Assembly (NCBI GenBank): GCA_964510225.1
Contig: CAZEAN010000178.1
Location: 1 to 9,606, forward strand
Reading direction: 5' to 3'
Origin: CAZEAN01 sp964510225
GTDB lineage: Bacteria; Planctomycetota; Planctomycetia; Isosphaerales; Isosphaeraceae
Length of the DNA stretch: 9,606 bases
Notes under the pieces: generated by a model
What the model saw: only the letters and a program-made list of their open reading frames with translations
Told to the model about the DNA's origin: nothing
Databases searched by the model: none
Program-made: the position numbers and the translations under genes
In this document: one piece after another, positions 7,460-9,606 of the stretch
How positions within the stretch are numbered: the first letter of the stretch is position 1
Layout: each line of letters starts with the position of its first letter

Positions 7460-8671
7460 ATGCTAGATCAACGGATTCTGATCACAGGAATCGGTCTCGA
7501 AACGGCACTCGGTGACACCGAAGCAACCTGGAGGAACCTGCAATCGGGGAAAATCGGCCTTCAGAGGCTGGATCACCTTGAGGGCCGGTTCCCCGTGCCG
7601 TTGTTTGGCTACCCTCTCGCGGAGGCACCGACAGATCCGATCGACCTCGTCCATCGTCTTGTCCATCGAGCAATTGAAGACGCTGACGTTGCGATTGACG
7701 CGATCGATCCCGAACGAATTGCGGTGGTGATCGGTCTCAGCAAAGGAGACCTCTCTCGTCTCAGACGTTGGCGCGATCAGCTTCAAGAATCCCCAAAGCT
7801 GCTCGATGATATCGGAGAGGATTGGACGTTCGGTTGGCCGAACGGAGCGACTCGTCGGATTCCGATCCAGGCTAAAGGGCCTCGATTGGCACCGGTCGCT
7901 GCCTGCGCAACTGGTCTCGTCGCTGTGCTCCGGGCCGCCTCCTTGATTCGTACCGGTCAGGCCGATCTGGCGATCGCCGGCGCTGTCGATACCCCGCTCG
8001 ATCCCTTCGTTCTCGGTGCCTTCAGCCGATTGGGCGTCTTCGCAAGGGTCGTTGATCCTCCCGAAACGTCAGTCCGACCTTGGGACATTCAACGGACCGG
8101 CTTTCTCCCAGGCGCGGGTGGGGCCATCCTCATCCTGGAACGGGCCGATCATGTTCTGGCTCGTCGAAAAACCCCGATCGCCGAACTCTCCGGCGGTGCA
8201 TTGGGTGCCGATGCGACTCATCTCACGAATCTGGATCCTGATCCGTCACGACTCGCCCGACTGATCGCTGACGGCCTGCTGAATGCCGGAGTCCAAGTTA
8301 ATGAGATCGGCGCCGTCAATCTTCATGGAACTGGAACCCGATCGAACGATCCGTTGGAGTCTCGGGCGCTCCGGCTCGCTTTCGGCAGACACGCGGAGGC
8401 GATCTCCTGTTCTGCCAACAAGGCGCAGATCGGTCATCTCCTCGGTGGTTCTGGCGCGGCGGAATTGGCGATCACCTGTCTCTCGATCCGTGATCAGTTC
8501 GTGCCGCCCTCGATGAATCTCTACCAGCCAGACCCCGCTTGTGATCTTGACGCAACACCCTTGGTCGGTCGAGCCCGGGAGATCAAGGCCGCCCTTAAAC
8601 TTTCGATGGGTTTCGGTGGCCATCTTGCCGTTGCCGTCCTCCGCGAGCCTAGATTAATCAACGAAAATTGA
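7460..8671 (+). CDS. beta-ketoacyl synthase, FabF-like (KAS II type)
   Basis: This is a 403-residue condensing enzyme of the thiolase fold, close to the usual FabF length (about 410). Such enzymes join an acyl chain held on the active-site Cys to malonyl-ACP with loss of CO2. The catalytic set is complete: Cys149 in AACATG, His289 in NLHGTGT, Lys321 in SANKAQ and His326 in GHLLGG. The C-terminal glycine loop reads MGFGGH (383-388), with Phe385 in the gatekeeper position. The sequence is diverged from housekeeping FabF: the region around residues 40-130 is unusual, and no acyl carrier protein or ketoreductase gene adjoins it. It starts 20 bases after acs, with AAGGA just ahead of the ATG, and is followed after 29 bases by a BioF-type gene. 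The context suggests a dedicated chain-elongating role, perhaps making the pimeloyl-type acyl donor, or an alternative lipid. Family is secure; substrate is not known. Confidence 0.9.
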   Translation: MLDQRILITGIGLETALGDTEATWRNLQSGKIGLQRLDHLEGRFPVPLFGYPLAEAPTDPIDLVHRLVHRAIEDADVAIDAIDPERIAVVIGLSKGDLSRLRRWRDQLQESPKLLDDIGEDWTFGWPNGATRRIPIQAKGPRLAPVAACATGLVAVLRAASLIRTGQADLAIAGAVDTPLDPFVLGAFSRLGVFARVVDPPETSVRPWDIQRTGFLPGAGGAILILERADHVLARRKTPIAELSGGALGADATHLTNLDPDPSRLARLIADGLLNAGVQVNEIGAVNLHGTGTRSNDPLESRALRLAFGRHAEAISCSANKAQIGHLLGGSGAAELAITCLSIRDQFVPPSMNLYQPDPACDLDATPLVGRAREIKAALKLSMGFGGHLAVAVLREPRLINEN

Positions 8672-8700
8672 AGTAAACCATGTTAGAGAAGAAGTGAATT

Positions 8701-9606
8701 ATGTCAGAGAAGGACCTTGGCACTCAACCGCTCGATTGGCTGCGGGAACTCGGAGAGGAACGGCTCCGCAACCAAACTCAACGAATTCTCAGCGCTGCGG
8801 ACAATGCCGAAGTGGGTACTGCGAACGTCGGCAACGGAAGCGATCGACCACGTCAGTCATTCGCCTCGAACGACTATCTCGGGCTTGCGGCGGATCCTAG
8901 GGTGATTGATGCCGCCTGTCGGGCGGCTCGGCGGTTTGGTTGGGGTTCGGGAGCGTCACCGCTGGTCACGGGATGGCGGACGCCTCACCAAGAACTTGCG
9001 GACGCACTCGCCGCGTTCGAAAAGACCGAGGCAGTCGCACTCTTCTCAACTGGCTATGCTGCAAACCTAGGAACGATCGCTGCCTTGGTCGGAACCGAAG
9101 ATGTTGTCTACCTGGATCGGCTCAACCATAGTTGTTTGATTCAAGGAGCCCGACTTTCAGGTGCTAAACTCCGGGTCTACCGCCATCGGGATCTCGATCA
9201 CCTTGAAGGACTCCTCCGCCGCGATCGAGGCCGGTTCCGGCGTTCTCTGATTGCGACTGACGCCGTTTTTAGTATGGACGGCGTGCTTGGGCCGCTCAAC
9301 GAACTGGTTGAACTCTCGGAGCGGTTCGGTGCGATGTTCTTGGTCGACGAAGCACACGGAACCGGTGTTTTCGGAACGGACGGCCGTGGTGCGGCCTCGG
9401 CGTTGGATGTGGCGGATCGGATCGAGATCCGCGTCGGGACACTCTCCAAGGCACTAGGGTCAATTGGTGGCTTTGTCGCCGGGAGTCGTCTTCTGATTGA
9501 TCATCTGATCAATCACGCGGCGCCATTGATGTTTTCGACCGCCCTCCCCCCCGCCGCAGCAGCCGCAGCCACCGAAGCGCAACCGCAAGTACAAACTGAG
9601 CCTTGG
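8701..9606 (+). CDS. bioF: alpha-oxoamine synthase, probably 8-amino-7-oxononanoate synthase (partial)
   Basis: The gene runs off the right edge; 302 codons are present of about 390 usual. The product is a PLP-dependent fold-type I enzyme of the alpha-oxoamine synthase family, which condenses an acyl-CoA or acyl-ACP with an amino acid and releases CO2. BioF uses pimeloyl-ACP/CoA and L-alanine in biotin synthesis. Motifs seen: SNDYLGLA (56-63), His123 in DRLNHS, which would stack on PLP, Ser191 in FSMDG, Asp216 and His219 in VDEAHGTG, and the PLP-binding Lys250 in TLSKALGSIGG. The segment WGSGASPLVTG (81-91) corresponds to the GSGGSR-like BioF loop but is altered. The ATG at 8701 has only a weak AGAAG-type ribosome site, but an ATG at 8680 stops after five codons, so 8701 is preferred. 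It follows the ketosynthase by 29 bases, likely in one operon. A glycine C-acetyltransferase or serine palmitoyltransferase-like specificity cannot be excluded. Confidence 0.88.
   Translation, partial: MSEKDLGTQPLDWLRELGEERLRNQTQRILSAADNAEVGTANVGNGSDRPRQSFASNDYLGLAADPRVIDAACRAARRFGWGSGASPLVTGWRTPHQELADALAAFEKTEAVALFSTGYAANLGTIAALVGTEDVVYLDRLNHSCLIQGARLSGAKLRVYRHRDLDHLEGLLRRDRGRFRRSLIATDAVFSMDGVLGPLNELVELSERFGAMFLVDEAHGTGVFGTDGRGAASALDVADRIEIRVGTLSKALGSIGGFVAGSRLLIDHLINHAAPLMFSTALPPAAAAAATEAQPQVQTEPW

Overview
The window looks like chromosomal DNA of a planctomycete, probably close to Isosphaeraceae. This is inferred from the moderately high GC content, a receiver-like protein with no phosphoacceptor Asp, a bacterial Roc-COR protein with leucine-rich repeats, and a short ORF resembling the N-terminal half of a small antitoxin-like family I remember from planctomycete genomes. 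No rRNA or tRNA gene, CRISPR array or transposase gene was seen.

The left half (about 89-4953) is entirely on the minus strand and, read right to left, looks like a signalling cluster. It begins with a 919-residue Roc-COR GTPase (ROCO family) that has N-terminal leucine-rich repeats and a cysteine-rich, zinc-ribbon-like C-terminal part. A more AT-rich stretch of about 590 bases follows. It holds an 81-codon ORF of unknown function, a 43-codon antitoxin-like ORF, and an open frame with no start codon whose stop overlaps the next start. After these come a 341-residue DUF697 (YcjF-like) membrane protein and a 128-residue pseudo-receiver. DUF697 proteins elsewhere often accompany or are fused to P-loop GTPases, so the ROCO protein and the DUF697 protein are plausible partners. 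That link is an inference.

Bases 4954-5474 separate the divergent halves. No convincing gene lies there; the region probably carries both outward promoters, including a candidate sigma70-type promoter for the right-hand genes.

The right half (5475-9606) is on the plus strand and looks like a metabolic operon with short gaps: acetyl-CoA synthetase (acs), a FabF-like beta-ketoacyl synthase with its Cys-His-Lys-His active site intact, and an alpha-oxoamine synthase of the BioF type cut off by the window edge. Together they suggest acyl-chain priming or elongation feeding a PLP-dependent acyl/amino-acid condensation, most simply the first step of biotin ring assembly. The order is suggestive but does not prove a shared pathway.
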